A DNA stretch of 54,244 bases from Actinomycetota bacterium (lineage in GTDB: Bacteria; Actinomycetota; Actinomycetes; Mycobacteriales; Mycobacteriaceae), in the NCBI GenBank assembly GCA_018268465.1, contig JAFDWN010000019.1:1-54244 (forward strand), in the 5' to 3' direction. The notes below the pieces were generated by a model. The model saw only the letters and a list, made by a program, of their open reading frames with translations. It had not been told where the DNA came from and did not search any database. The position numbers and the translations under genes are program-made. Below, piece after piece: positions 16,538 to 25,200 of the stretch (positions are counted from its first letter, which is position 1; each line of letters opens with the position of its first letter).

Positions 16538-17733
16538 CTGAAATCGGCCACTACTCCGGCGCCAGAGCCATCGTCGTCGGTGGTTCCATCGGCGGCCTGA
16601 CCACGGCATTGCTGTTGCGGGACCTGGGTTTCGGCGTCGACGTCTACGAGCGGACCCCCACCGCTCTTGACGGCCGCGGCAGCGGGATCGTGCTGCAGCC
16701 CGACACCGTGCGGTGGTTCACCGAGCGCAGCACCCAGTCGCTGTCCGACCTATGTACCTCCACCGGCTACGTCCAGTACCTCAACCGCGACGGTGGTGTC
16801 GACTTCCGTGAGGAACGTACCTACAGCTACACGTCGTGGGGCACGTTCTACCGGGCGCTGCTCGCCGATTTCGGCACCGCGCGCTACCATCTCGGCGAGT
16901 TCGCATGCGGGTTCGACCAGACCTCGCAGCAGGCGAGCGTCCGATTCGTCAGCGGCCGAACCGAATCGGCGGATCTGGTGGTATTCGCCGACGGCATCAC
17001 CTCCGCCGCCCGGCAGCGTTTCGACGCCGAGGCGCGGCTGCGGTACTCCGGTTATGTCGGCTGGCGCGGCACCTACCCGGCCCGGCTGCTCAGCCCGGCC
17101 GCCCGCACGGCGCTCGACGACGCCATCACCTACGACGTGGTGCCCCATTCCCACATCACCATGTACCCGATCCCCGGCGAAGAGGGGACGGCCGACGAGT
17201 ACAAACTCATGAACTACGTCTGGTACCGCAACGTCGCCGAGGGTGCCGACCTCGCCGAACTGCTGATGGACAAACGGGGCCTGCCCGGCGCGGTCTCGGT
17301 ACATCCCGGCCAGGTGCAGGACCGTTACGTCGATGAACTGCGCCAAGCCGCCGCCGACCAGCTGGCACCGGCCGTCGCCGAGGTTGTCATCGCCACCGAA
17401 ATGCCGTACCTGCAGGTGGTTTCGGATGTGCGCTCGCAGCGGATGGCGCAGGGTCGGGTGGCGCTGATCGGGGACGCGGCATGCGGAGCCCGCCCGCACG
17501 CGGCGGCAGGCACCGCCAAGGCGGCCGCCGACGCCTGGGCGCTGTCGGCCGCCCTGTCCGATGCGGGTGGCGATATCGCCGCGGCACTGGCGAAATGGGA
17601 ACCCACCCAACTGCAACTCAGCGACGCTCTGTTGCGCAGGGTGGTGGCAATGGGTGAACGGTCGCAGTTCACCAACACGTGGGTGCCCGGCGACCCGGAC
17701 CTGCGCTTCGGTCTGTACGGACCCGGGCGCTAG
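16534..17733 (+). CDS. FAD-dependent monooxygenase, 2,6-dihydroxypyridine 3-hydroxylase-like
   Basis: Class A flavoprotein hydroxylase of 399 residues that inserts one oxygen atom into an activated ring using NAD(P)H. The Rossmann motif GGSIGGLTTALLLRDLG near residue 14 is followed by VYERTP; the second FAD motif is ALIGDAACGARPHAAAGTAKA. The segments GSGIVLQPD, YSGYVGWRGTYP, YRNVAEGADLAELL and RPHAAAG resemble 2,6-dihydroxypyridine 3-monooxygenase of nicotine-degrading bacteria from memory, more than phenol or salicylate hydroxylases. No ring-cleavage dioxygenase is nearby, so the physiological substrate remains open. Confidence 0.85.
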   Translation: MTEIGHYSGARAIVVGGSIGGLTTALLLRDLGFGVDVYERTPTALDGRGSGIVLQPDTVRWFTERSTQSLSDLCTSTGYVQYLNRDGGVDFREERTYSYTSWGTFYRALLADFGTARYHLGEFACGFDQTSQQASVRFVSGRTESADLVVFADGITSAARQRFDAEARLRYSGYVGWRGTYPARLLSPAARTALDDAITYDVVPHSHITMYPIPGEEGTADEYKLMNYVWYRNVAEGADLAELLMDKRGLPGAVSVHPGQVQDRYVDELRQAAADQLAPAVAEVVIATEMPYLQVVSDVRSQRMAQGRVALIGDAACGARPHAAAGTAKAAADAWALSAALSDAGGDIAAALAKWEPTQLQLSDALLRRVVAMGERSQFTNTWVPGDPDLRFGLYGPGR

Positions 17734-17768
17734 CACCGCCAAGAGATAGCCACACGAGAGGAAAAAGC

Positions 17769-18206
17769 ATGACGGACAACAGTTTTCTTACCGATCTGCC
17801 GCTGGCCGGAGAGCTCGTCGCGACTGACTTCGAAGGCTGGCCGGACTGGCTGAAGACCGAATTCGACAATCACGCGTTCGACGGTCACGTCGGTTCGCGG
17901 CTGCTCAGCGAGAACGAGCTGGTACGGGTGTGGGAGATCCGCCTGGCCCCCGGGGAGCGCTGGCACGCGCACCGCCATGTGCTCGACTATTTCTGGACCG
18001 CGGTCAACGCCGGCCGCAGCCGCCAACACACGTTCGACGGCACCACCCGCGACGTGGCGTACCAGGCGGGGGAGACCCGCCATTTCCACTTCGGCCCCGG
18101 CGAATACCTGCTCCACGACATCGAGAACATCGGCGACACCGAACTGGTGTTCACCACGGTCGAACACCTCGGGAGCGCCAACACCCCGCTGCCGGTCAAT
18201 GGCTAG
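17769..18206 (+). CDS. cupin-fold protein of the catabolic operon
   Basis: Single-domain cupin of 145 residues. Cupin motif 1 is visible as LAPGERWHAHRHVLDYFW, with histidines able to bind a metal, and motif 2 as FGPGEYLLHDIENIGDTELVF. Small cupins in catabolic operons act as isomerases, dioxygenases or binding proteins; nothing here decides which. The ATG is preceded by GAGAGGAAAAAGC. It lies 35 bp after the monooxygenase and overlaps the next gene by 8 bp, so it is part of the same transcript. Confidence 0.8.
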   Translation: MTDNSFLTDLPLAGELVATDFEGWPDWLKTEFDNHAFDGHVGSRLLSENELVRVWEIRLAPGERWHAHRHVLDYFWTAVNAGRSRQHTFDGTTRDVAYQAGETRHFHFGPGEYLLHDIENIGDTELVFTTVEHLGSANTPLPVNG

Positions 18207-19314
18207 CGCACCGGAGACCGCCGCGACGCCTCACCTGTTCACCCCGTTGACCATTCGGTCGGTCACCTTCGCCCACCGCGCCTGGATGTCACCGATGATG
18301 CAGTTCGCTGCCGTGCCCGACGGGCCCCGGACGGGTACGGCCACCGACTGGCACCTGGCTCACCTCGGGTCCAGGGCGACCGCGGGCGCGGCGCTGGTCA
18401 TGCTCGAAGCCACCGCCATCCACCCGCGGGGTCGCAGCAGCGACTACGACCTCGGCCTGTGGAACGACACGCAGGCCGAGGCGCTGCGACGGGTGGCCGG
18501 ATTCATCCGGGCACAGGGCGCGGTGCCGGGGATCCAGCTGGTGCACGCCGGCCGCAAAGGGTCGACGGGCAGGCCCTGGCCCGACCCGGACCGGGTGCAG
18601 GGTTCGTGGGCGACGGTCGCGCCGAGCCCGGTGCCGTTCGGCAGGCTTCCCGCGCCCGCGGAGCTCACGGTGGCCGAGATCAGGGCATTGGTGACGGCTT
18701 TCGCCGAAGCGGCCGGCCGTGCCGCGGCGGCCGGATTCGGTGTCCTGGAATTGCACGGCGCCCACGGCTACCTGATCCACCAGTTCCTCTCACCACAGTC
18801 CAATCTGCGTCGGGACCACTATGGCGGGACTCCCGTCAACCGCATGCGTTTCGCGCTGGAGGTCGTCCGGGCCGTCCGCACCACCTGGCCGGCGACCCTG
18901 CCGCTGTTCTTCCGGGTGTCCGCGACGGACTGGCTGGGCGGGGACACCAGTGACCCGCGGCCCGGCTGGACGGTCGACGACACGGTGGAACTCGCGGTGG
19001 CGCTCAAGGAGGCCGGCGTCGACCTGATGGATGTGTCGACCGGCGGCACGGTCCCGGATGCGGCGATACCCGTCGGTCCGGGGTATCAGGTACCCTTCGC
19101 CGCCCGGATCCGCAAGGAGGCCGAGATCCCCACCACCGCAGTGGGAATGATCACCGATGCCGAGCAAGCGGAGGCCGTCGTCGTCGGCGAAGAGGCCGAC
19201 GCGGTGTTCCTGGGCCGCGAACTGCTGCGAAACCCGTCGTGGGTGCGGCAGGCCGCGGACCAGTTCGGGGTGGCCATGGGTTTCCCGCCGCAGTACACCC
19301 GCGCGTTCCGCTGA
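18199..19314 (+). CDS. Old Yellow Enzyme-type NADH:flavin oxidoreductase
   Basis: FMN-dependent TIM-barrel ene-reductase of 371 residues, YqjM-like. Visible motifs: PHLFTPLTIRSVTFAHRAWMSPM at the N-terminus, IQLVHAGRKGS, the active-site ELHGAHGYLIHQFLSP with the two histidines, and DAVFLGRELLRNPSW near the C-terminus. It would reduce an activated C=C bond of a pathway intermediate. The start ATG lies inside the end of the cupin gene. It is the last enzyme of the five-gene run beginning at the aldehyde dehydrogenase. Confidence 0.92.
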   Translation: MASAPETAATPHLFTPLTIRSVTFAHRAWMSPMMQFAAVPDGPRTGTATDWHLAHLGSRATAGAALVMLEATAIHPRGRSSDYDLGLWNDTQAEALRRVAGFIRAQGAVPGIQLVHAGRKGSTGRPWPDPDRVQGSWATVAPSPVPFGRLPAPAELTVAEIRALVTAFAEAAGRAAAAGFGVLELHGAHGYLIHQFLSPQSNLRRDHYGGTPVNRMRFALEVVRAVRTTWPATLPLFFRVSATDWLGGDTSDPRPGWTVDDTVELAVALKEAGVDLMDVSTGGTVPDAAIPVGPGYQVPFAARIRKEAEIPTTAVGMITDAEQAEAVVVGEEADAVFLGRELLRNPSWVRQAADQFGVAMGFPPQYTRAFR

Positions 19315-19363
19315 GTGCCCGCCGCGGTGGCACGCCGCGGGCCGGGGGTGAACAATCTTGGGC

Positions 19364-20320
19364 GTGGCGCTCGTGTTGGACACCGCCGGCCTGCGCGAGG
19401 CCGATCGGGCCGACGCGCTGCGCGAGGCCATGCGCACCGCTGGTGTGCCCGCCAATGTGACCCCCATGCAGGATTCCGGCGTCCACTCCCGCCTCAACCT
19501 GTGGCAGGTCGACGAACGCGGCTCCACCCTGATGCACCGCGTCGGCACGGGTCTGCGATTGGAGCGCACCACCCGCCAGGTGCGGGTCGCCGATCCCGAC
19601 CGCGTCGGGGTGACCCTGCTACCCGCCGGGGAGTGGACGTTTCACCAGTTCCGGGCCGATCACTCGGCGGCACGGGTACCCGGCCTCGTCCTGGTGTACC
19701 AAGGCGCGGCCTACGACCACCGCCGCTGGAGCTACGGGACCACGATCGCGGTCAACATGGAGCGTTCGGTTCTCGACGTCCCGGTGGACACCGTCATCCG
19801 GGCCAGCCAGAACCTGAGCGCGGCGACCCCGCTGCACGCGCTGGTGTGCGGATACCTGGTCAACCTCGCCGCGACGGCGCGCCACGCCCCCGACTCACTC
19901 GCGCATGCCGCCGCCGCCACCACGCACCTGATGCGGGCCATCATCTGCGCGGCGGCCGGCGACGCCAGGGAACGGGATGCCCTGGCCGCCAGCCTATTCG
20001 AGCGGATCACGCTCTACATCGACGCCCATCTCACCGAACCCGACCTCGGGCCGGACCGAATCGCCGCGGCCCACCACATCTCGGTTCGCCACCTCTACAA
20101 CGTGTGGCGGGGCGCCGACGGGGTCGAACTCAGCCTGGCCAACTGGATTATCGCCAGGCGGCTGGCGGCGGCCCGGGCCCGGCTGGCCGATGCGGCCTGG
20201 GCGCATCTGACCGTCGCGGCGGTGGGGCGCGCGTTCGGCTTCACCGACCCGACCCATTTCGCCCGGCGGTTCCGTGCGGCCTACGGTGAGACGCCCCGCG
20301 AGTGGCGGGCGCGGCACTGA
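19364..20320 (+). CDS. AraC-family transcriptional regulator
   Basis: Regulator of about 318 residues with an N-terminal AraC-binding-like ligand domain and a C-terminal double helix-turn-helix (residues about 215-315: LGPDRIAAAHHISVRHLYNVW and LTVAAVGRAFGFTDPTHFAR, ending FRAAYGETPREWR). The GTG chosen is preceded by AACAAT at 19351-19356 with a seven-base spacer and no ribosome binding site, fitting leaderless expression; a TTG two codons upstream is possible. It lies between the oxidative operon and the hydrolase cluster and may control either. Confidence 0.9.
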   Translation: MALVLDTAGLREADRADALREAMRTAGVPANVTPMQDSGVHSRLNLWQVDERGSTLMHRVGTGLRLERTTRQVRVADPDRVGVTLLPAGEWTFHQFRADHSAARVPGLVLVYQGAAYDHRRWSYGTTIAVNMERSVLDVPVDTVIRASQNLSAATPLHALVCGYLVNLAATARHAPDSLAHAAAATTHLMRAIICAAAGDARERDALAASLFERITLYIDAHLTEPDLGPDRIAAAHHISVRHLYNVWRGADGVELSLANWIIARRLAAARARLADAAWAHLTVAAVGRAFGFTDPTHFARRFRAAYGETPREWRARH

Positions 20321-20446
20321 GGTGCCGACCGGCCCGCCCATCCCACGGTGTCACCCCGGCCGCATGCCGGAAGCGAGCAGCGCACTGCGACACTGTCAGC
20401 CCATAACCGTGCAGTCACAGCCGATTCGGAGGGCGGCTACCGCGCC

Positions 20447-20452
20447 TATGGT
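20447..20452 (+). promoter_or_regulatory. -10 element for the hydrolase operon
   Basis: TATGGT is followed by eight bases and then the ATG at 20461, with no ribosome binding site. This is the leaderless pattern, and marks the probable start of the hydrolase-hydrolase-SDR transcript. The rest of the 140-bp gap after the AraC gene shows nothing I can assign. Confidence 0.45.
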
Positions 20453-20460
20453 GTGACGCG

Positions 20461-21288
20461 ATGCCGACGGTGATGGTCCTGGACGGGACCGAGATCTACT
20501 ACAAGAACTGGGGCGCGGGCCGACCCGTGATCCTCAGCCACGGCTGGCCGCAAGACGCCGACAGCTGGGAGGCCCAGCAGCGTTTCCTGGCGGGCCGCGG
20601 TTACCGCGTGATCGCCCACGACAGGCGCGGACACGGCCGCTCGTCGCAGCCGTGGACCGGCAACGACATGAACACCTACGCCGACGATCTCGCCGCCCTG
20701 CTCGACGATCTCGATCTACACGAGGTCACCCTCGTCGGTTTCGCCGCCGGCGGCGGCGAGGCCGTCCGCTACATCGGCAGGCACGGCACCTCGCGCCTGG
20801 CTCAGCTCGTACTCGTCTCCGCGGTGCCGCCGTTCCTGCTGCGGACCCACGACAATCCCGGCGGGATTCCCGCCGATGTGTTCGACGCGCTGCGGGCGGC
20901 ACTGCGGGCTGACCGGTCCCAGTGCTACCGGGATCTGGCCGACGGCCCGTACTTCGGGCACAACCGCGCGGGGCCGCGGTGTTCCCGCGGTATCCGCGAC
21001 GCGTTCTGGCTGCAGAGTATGCGCTCCGGTGCCCACAACACCCATGACTGCGTCACGGCTTTCTCGGCCACCGACTTTCGCGCCGATCTCGACGAGGTCG
21101 ACATCCCCACCCTGGTGATCCACGGCGACGACGATCAGGTGGTGCCTGTCGACGTCGCGGGCCGGAGAACCGCGGCGCGCATACCCGGCGCCGAACTCAT
21201 CGTGTATCCCGGTGCGCCCCATGGCGTTACCGACACACACCGGGAGCAGCTCGGAGCCGACCTGCTCACCTTCCTCAACCGATACTGA
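20461..21288 (+). CDS. alpha/beta hydrolase, haloperoxidase/perhydrolase-like, nucleophile Ser replaced by Ala
   Basis: Alpha/beta-hydrolase-fold protein of 275 residues with close likeness to cofactor-free haloperoxidases/perhydrolases: [29 protein letters not shown] and [21 protein letters not shown]. In that family the nucleophile elbow reads G-[HF]-S-[TM]-G-G-G-E. Here it reads GFAAGGGE, with Ala95 (codon GCC) at the serine position. The acid (HGDDDQVVP) and the histidine (GAPHG) of the triad are kept. It is therefore probably inactive as an ester hydrolase, or has another role. It is 15 bp from the next hydrolase and probably co-transcribed with it. Confidence 0.88.
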   Translation: MPTVMVLDGTEIYYKNWGAGRPVILSHGWPQDADSWEAQQRFLAGRGYRVIAHDRRGHGRSSQPWTGNDMNTYADDLAALLDDLDLHEVTLVGFAAGGGEAVRYIGRHGTSRLAQLVLVSAVPPFLLRTHDNPGGIPADVFDALRAALRADRSQCYRDLADGPYFGHNRAGPRCSRGIRDAFWLQSMRSGAHNTHDCVTAFSATDFRADLDEVDIPTLVIHGDDDQVVPVDVAGRRTAARIPGAELIVYPGAPHGVTDTHREQLGADLLTFLNRY

Positions 21289-21303
21289 CAAAAGGAGAAT
21301 GCG

Positions 21304-22107
21304 GTGGCCGCGCCGAACACGATCGTGCTGGTGCACGGACTCTGGATGACACCACGCAGTTGGGAGAACTGGGTCTCCTACTACGAGAGCAAGGGATACC
21401 ACGTGATCACGCCCGCCTACCCGGGTTTCGAGATCGAGGTCGAAGCGCTGCGGGAGAACCCCGACGTCATCGCGGAGCTCACGGTGCCCGACACCGTCGC
21501 GCACCTGGCCGGTGTCATCGAGGGCCTGGACGGTCCGCCGATCGTCATGGGGCATTCGTTCGGCGGCACGTTGACCCAACTCCTGGTCGCCCGCGGGCTC
21601 GGAGCCGCGGCGGTGGTGATCGACTCGGCACCCACCGAAGGGGTTCGCGTCAGTCCGTTGTCACAGGTGCGGTCGCTGTTCCCGGCGCTGAAGAATCCGG
21701 CGAACTACCACCGGGCGGTGGGATTCACCCCCGAGGAGTTCCACTACGCCTTCACCAACACCCTCTCCGAGGAGGAGTCGCGCAAGGTGTACGACCGGTA
21801 TGCGATCGCCGCGCCGGGCAACTGGGTGTGGGCCTACGGCCTGATCGCGAACTTCAAACCGGGACACCAGGAAACATGGGTCGACTACGGCCGCGACGAC
21901 CGCGCCCCGCTGCTGTTCATCGCCGGCGGTGCCGATCACATCATGCCCCCGGCGGTGAACAAGTCCAACGCCAAGCACTACCACCGGTCGTCGGCACGCA
22001 CGGATTACCACGAGTTCCCCGGCCGGGATCACTGGACCTGTGGTGCGCCGGGCTGGGAGGCGGTCGCCGACTACGCACTGAAGTGGGCTGTGGACAACGC
22101 CAGGTAG
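21304..22107 (+). CDS. alpha/beta hydrolase
   Basis: Alpha/beta hydrolase of 267 residues with an intact nucleophile elbow GHSFGG (Ser85), oxyanion region VLVHGLWMTPRSWENW, and C-terminal histidine in FPGRDHWTCGAPGW; a candidate acid is in FIAGGADHIMPP. The GTG start has AAAAGGAGAATGC as ribosome binding site. No signal peptide is seen. It follows the serine-less hydrolase directly, so the two may work on the same substrate or form a pair. The exact substrate cannot be told. Confidence 0.88.
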   Translation: MAAPNTIVLVHGLWMTPRSWENWVSYYESKGYHVITPAYPGFEIEVEALRENPDVIAELTVPDTVAHLAGVIEGLDGPPIVMGHSFGGTLTQLLVARGLGAAAVVIDSAPTEGVRVSPLSQVRSLFPALKNPANYHRAVGFTPEEFHYAFTNTLSEEESRKVYDRYAIAAPGNWVWAYGLIANFKPGHQETWVDYGRDDRAPLLFIAGGADHIMPPAVNKSNAKHYHRSSARTDYHEFPGRDHWTCGAPGWEAVADYALKWAVDNAR

Positions 22108-22259
22108 CGGTCTGAGACCACGCCGGAGTAGAACACACGACCATGCGGCTCATCCACATCGGCGCTCCGACAGTGCCGATCGGACTGGACGGTTGGCGGA
22201 TCCGCCGGTTCACTTCCGCCGTTTGCACCGACTTCTGAACCCCCAGAGAGGAATCGACC

Positions 22260-22955
22260 ATGACAGCCATCGAAGACAGTGTCGTGCTGGTCACCGGAGC
22301 CAATCGCGGCCTCGGTGCGGCGATCGTCACCGCGCTGCGGGAGCGCGGCGCGGGCACGGTGTACGCGGCGGCGCGCAACCCCGATACGATCACCGACCCC
22401 TCTGCGGTACCGGTGCAACTCGACGTCACCGATCAGGACAGCGTCGACAACGCGGCGCGCCGCTGCGGCGACGTCACCATCCTGATCAACAACGCCGGCG
22501 TGGCACGGTCGGGACCAGTGGTCACCCTCGCCGGAGCGACCGACGAGATCCTCACCAACTACCTGGGCACGCTGCGTGTCTCACTGGCATTCGCCCCCGT
22601 GCTCGGGGCCAACGGCGGCGGCGCCATCGCCTCGGTGCTCTCGGTGGCCTCCTTCGTCAGCAGGCCGCCCCTGGTGACCTACAGCGCTTCGAAGGCGGCC
22701 GAGTGGCAACTGATGAACGGTCTTCGCCAACAACTCAAACCGCAGGGCACCCGGATCACCTCGGTGCACGTCGGTTTCATCGACACCGAGCTGGCCGCCG
22801 AATTCGCCGACGCCCCCAAGCATTCGGCGCGCGACGTCGCCCACGCGATCGTCACCGCGGTCGACGCAGGCGACGACGAACTGCTCTTCGACGAATTCAC
22901 CCGCGTCACCAGACGCGCACTCGCCGAGGACCTCAGCGTGCTTTACCCCGGCTGA
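22260..22955 (+). CDS. short-chain dehydrogenase/reductase
   Basis: Classical SDR of 231 residues. The nucleotide-binding motif TGANRGLG is at residues 12-19, NNAG is present in ILINNAGVARSG, and the catalytic YxxxK is Tyr141/Lys145 (YSASKAA). It would oxidise an alcohol or reduce a ketone with NAD(P)H. The ATG has AGAGAGG nine bases upstream. The 152-bp gap before it contains an ATCGGC/GCCGAT inverted repeat (22158-22180), so it may have its own promoter. It converges with the tspO gene 10 bp away. Confidence 0.92.
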   Translation: MTAIEDSVVLVTGANRGLGAAIVTALRERGAGTVYAAARNPDTITDPSAVPVQLDVTDQDSVDNAARRCGDVTILINNAGVARSGPVVTLAGATDEILTNYLGTLRVSLAFAPVLGANGGGAIASVLSVASFVSRPPLVTYSASKAAEWQLMNGLRQQLKPQGTRITSVHVGFIDTELAAEFADAPKHSARDVAHAIVTAVDAGDDELLFDEFTRVTRRALAEDLSVLYPG

Positions 22956-22965
22956 AGAACCGCGG

Positions 22966-23448
22966 TCAGCGCCGGTTCAACCACCAGATGCGGGAGGCCA
23001 GCAGCGTGGCGAACGCCGTCCACAGCGGATAGAGGGCCAGCGGCGCCGCAGGTGCCCCCCGGGCGGCGAGTGCCCGGCGGGACAGGTCGGCGCTGCTGGC
23101 GGTGAGGGCGGCCGCCCCTACCGCCGACGCGCCCAGCCAATGCCGTGAGAAGAACAACCACGACCAGCCCGCGTTGAGGACGAGGTTGACCGCGAGCGCC
23201 GTCGTGTACGCCCGCGCCCCGTCGTGGTCGCCCCGCCCGCGCAGCGTGTCGATCGTCTCGGCGGACACCACGGCCACATCGGCGTACAGCAGCGGCCAGA
23301 CCACGGGGAACACCTGCTGCGGTGGGTTGTACGGCGGTTTACGCAGCTGCCGGTACCACGGCGACCGGGCCGAGCCGCTGGCCAGGCTTCCCGTCACCGC
23401 CGCGGCCGCCACGGCGGCGGCGGTCATACCCAACGTCTTGGCCCGCAT
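22966..23448 (-). CDS. TspO/MBR family membrane protein
   Basis: Membrane protein of 160 residues with about five hydrophobic helices, homologous to the tryptophan-rich sensory protein/peripheral benzodiazepine receptor, which binds porphyrins and related ligands. The family motif is visible as WYRQLRKPPYNPPQQVFPVV and LLYADVAV; later NAGWSWLFF and LYPLWTAFATLLASRIWWLN fit the TspO pattern. The ATG has a strong AGGAGGAC ribosome binding site (23454-23461). It is a single gene, convergent with the SDR and divergent from the secreted hydrolase. Confidence 0.9.
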   Translation of the reverse strand: MRAKTLGMTAAAVAAAAVTGSLASGSARSPWYRQLRKPPYNPPQQVFPVVWPLLYADVAVVSAETIDTLRGRGDHDGARAYTTALAVNLVLNAGWSWLFFSRHWLGASAVGAAALTASSADLSRRALAARGAPAAPLALYPLWTAFATLLASRIWWLNRR

Positions 23449-23571
23449 ACATGTCCTCCTCGAAGTGTCCCCTCCGGTTTACCGAATCGGCGCGGACGCA
23501 CACCACCTCACGTGTGACGAAACAATGACGCCGGCTTGCGGGACGGCGTGGCCCGGGCGGATGGTGTTGAC

Positions 23572-25182
23572 GTGGTGTTGCGAGTCGTGGCCGCGATGCT
23601 GGGCATCGCCGCCGCCATCCTGCTGGGTCAGGCCACGGCGCAGGCCGACACCGGCGAGGACTCGTCGTCGGAGTCCACCTCAGCCGATCCCGACCCGGGT
23701 GCTGCTGCCGACAGCGGTGCGGTCCGGGTGGCGACGTCCGATCCGTCACGGCCGTCGACGTCGCCCGGTGCCGCTGCCGCCGGACCCGCGGCGTCCGGTA
23801 GGCCGACGATGCGTTATTCGGCGCGGCGGATCGCCGTGCGCGACCCGGCCCGGATGTTCAGCCGGGTCGGACGCGACGCGCCGAAGGCGACGGCCCGGGA
23901 CACCGATACCGCTACGAGTACCCGTGCGAACGGCGTGCCGCAGCCCCGCCGCGCCGGCACCGATCGGGTGACCGCGGATGGCGCGGTGGCGGCCGTCGTC
24001 GAGGGCGATTCGGTGCAGTGGCACCCGGACCAGGCAGCGGCCGCCGGGAGCGTCCCAGCGCAGTCCCCGGCCCCGGCCACCGCATTCGGGGAGTCCGGGA
24101 CCGCACCTGCGCAACGTTCCCCACGCCTCGCCCCGGCGGGGCTTCGCACCCAGCTCCTCGATCGATCCCCGATCCTGCGCGCCGTATCCGCGCGCATGCA
24201 AACGGCGAGGGAACCGGTGGATCCGCTCGATGTGGCCGGCTCGGTGATCGTCAACACGCTGGCCGCCGCCGTCCGCGTGTTCGATCCGCCGGCGGCGATC
24301 CCGTCCACGAGTTCGGTCACCCGCGGCACGTCCACACTCGATGTGGGGTGCGGGTGCGGGCAGCAACTCGACGCCGACTGGTACTTCCCGAACCAGTCCG
24401 AGGAACCGGTCGGCACGATCTACCTCCAGCACGGGTTCCTGCGGTCGAAAGACAACATGGCGGGGCTGGCGGTACAGCTGGCCGAACAGACCAACAGCAT
24501 CGTCGTCGTACCCACCGTCTCGTCGAACCCGTTGGCGGCCGACGGTTGTTGGATCAACGGCGATCCGATGCACCGCGCCGTCGCCGACCTGTTCAGCGGC
24601 GACCGCACCGCGTTGACCGACAGCGCCAGCGCCGCGGCCGGGCGTTCGGTGACGTTACCGCGGCAGTTCGTCATCGCCGGGCATTCCGCGGGCGGCAATC
24701 TCGCCGCCGCGGCGGCGGGCTACACGACGACCAGTGACGCCATCGCCGACCTGCGCGCGGTCATCATGTTCGACGCCGTCGACAACGGCGGAGCGATCGC
24801 GGCCGCGTCGGACAAGCTCAGCGGCGCGAACGACCGGCCGATCTACCAGATCGCGGGTGGGTGCTCCCTGTGCAACGCGTTCGGCTCGGGCACCACGGCA
24901 CTGGTGAACGCGCGGCCCGACCGATTCGTCGGCGTCCAGTTGATGGGAGGGACGCACATCGACGCCGAGGGGGCCAGCGCCGGCCTCGCGGCGATGCTGG
25001 TGTGTGGCATCCCCTCACCGCACAACGTCGCGGCCGTCCAGACGATCGCCACCGGCTGGATCACCGACGTTTTCACGGGGTCGGAGACCGGACTGTACGG
25101 GGCGGCCGGTGAACGCATCGGAGTCGACGGGGCGACCGCCGTGGTCCTCGGCGTTCCGCAACGGGCTGCCCTGGCGGTGTGA
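23572..25182 (+). CDS. secreted alpha/beta hydrolase with long low-complexity N-terminus
   Basis: Exported hydrolase of about 536 residues. A signal peptide (VVLRVVAAMLGIAAAILLG) with cleavage after AQA near residue 27 is followed by roughly 170 residues rich in Ser, Ala, Pro and Thr with no recognisable fold. The hydrolase domain then begins about residue 260 (CGCGQQLDADWYFPNQ, LQHGFLRSKDNMAGLA) and contains the nucleophile elbow GHSAGGN with Ser372. It may act on a cell-envelope or host-side ester. The start is uncertain: GTG at VVLRVV is chosen because it begins the signal peptide; GTG at 23548 and TTG at 23536 are in frame. Confidence 0.8.
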   Translation: MVLRVVAAMLGIAAAILLGQATAQADTGEDSSSESTSADPDPGAAADSGAVRVATSDPSRPSTSPGAAAAGPAASGRPTMRYSARRIAVRDPARMFSRVGRDAPKATARDTDTATSTRANGVPQPRRAGTDRVTADGAVAAVVEGDSVQWHPDQAAAAGSVPAQSPAPATAFGESGTAPAQRSPRLAPAGLRTQLLDRSPILRAVSARMQTAREPVDPLDVAGSVIVNTLAAAVRVFDPPAAIPSTSSVTRGTSTLDVGCGCGQQLDADWYFPNQSEEPVGTIYLQHGFLRSKDNMAGLAVQLAEQTNSIVVVPTVSSNPLAADGCWINGDPMHRAVADLFSGDRTALTDSASAAAGRSVTLPRQFVIAGHSAGGNLAAAAAGYTTTSDAIADLRAVIMFDAVDNGGAIAAASDKLSGANDRPIYQIAGGCSLCNAFGSGTTALVNARPDRFVGVQLMGGTHIDAEGASAGLAAMLVCGIPSPHNVAAVQTIATGWITDVFTGSETGLYGAAGERIGVDGATAVVLGVPQRAALAV

Positions 25183-25200
25183 TCCCGACGCGTTTCAGCC

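Noticed and set aside
8006-19314. A complete nicotine or nicotinate degradation pathway
   Set aside because: A molybdenum hydroxylase and a dihydroxypyridine-hydroxylase-like enzyme are present, but ring-cleavage, amidase and C-N hydrolase steps are absent.
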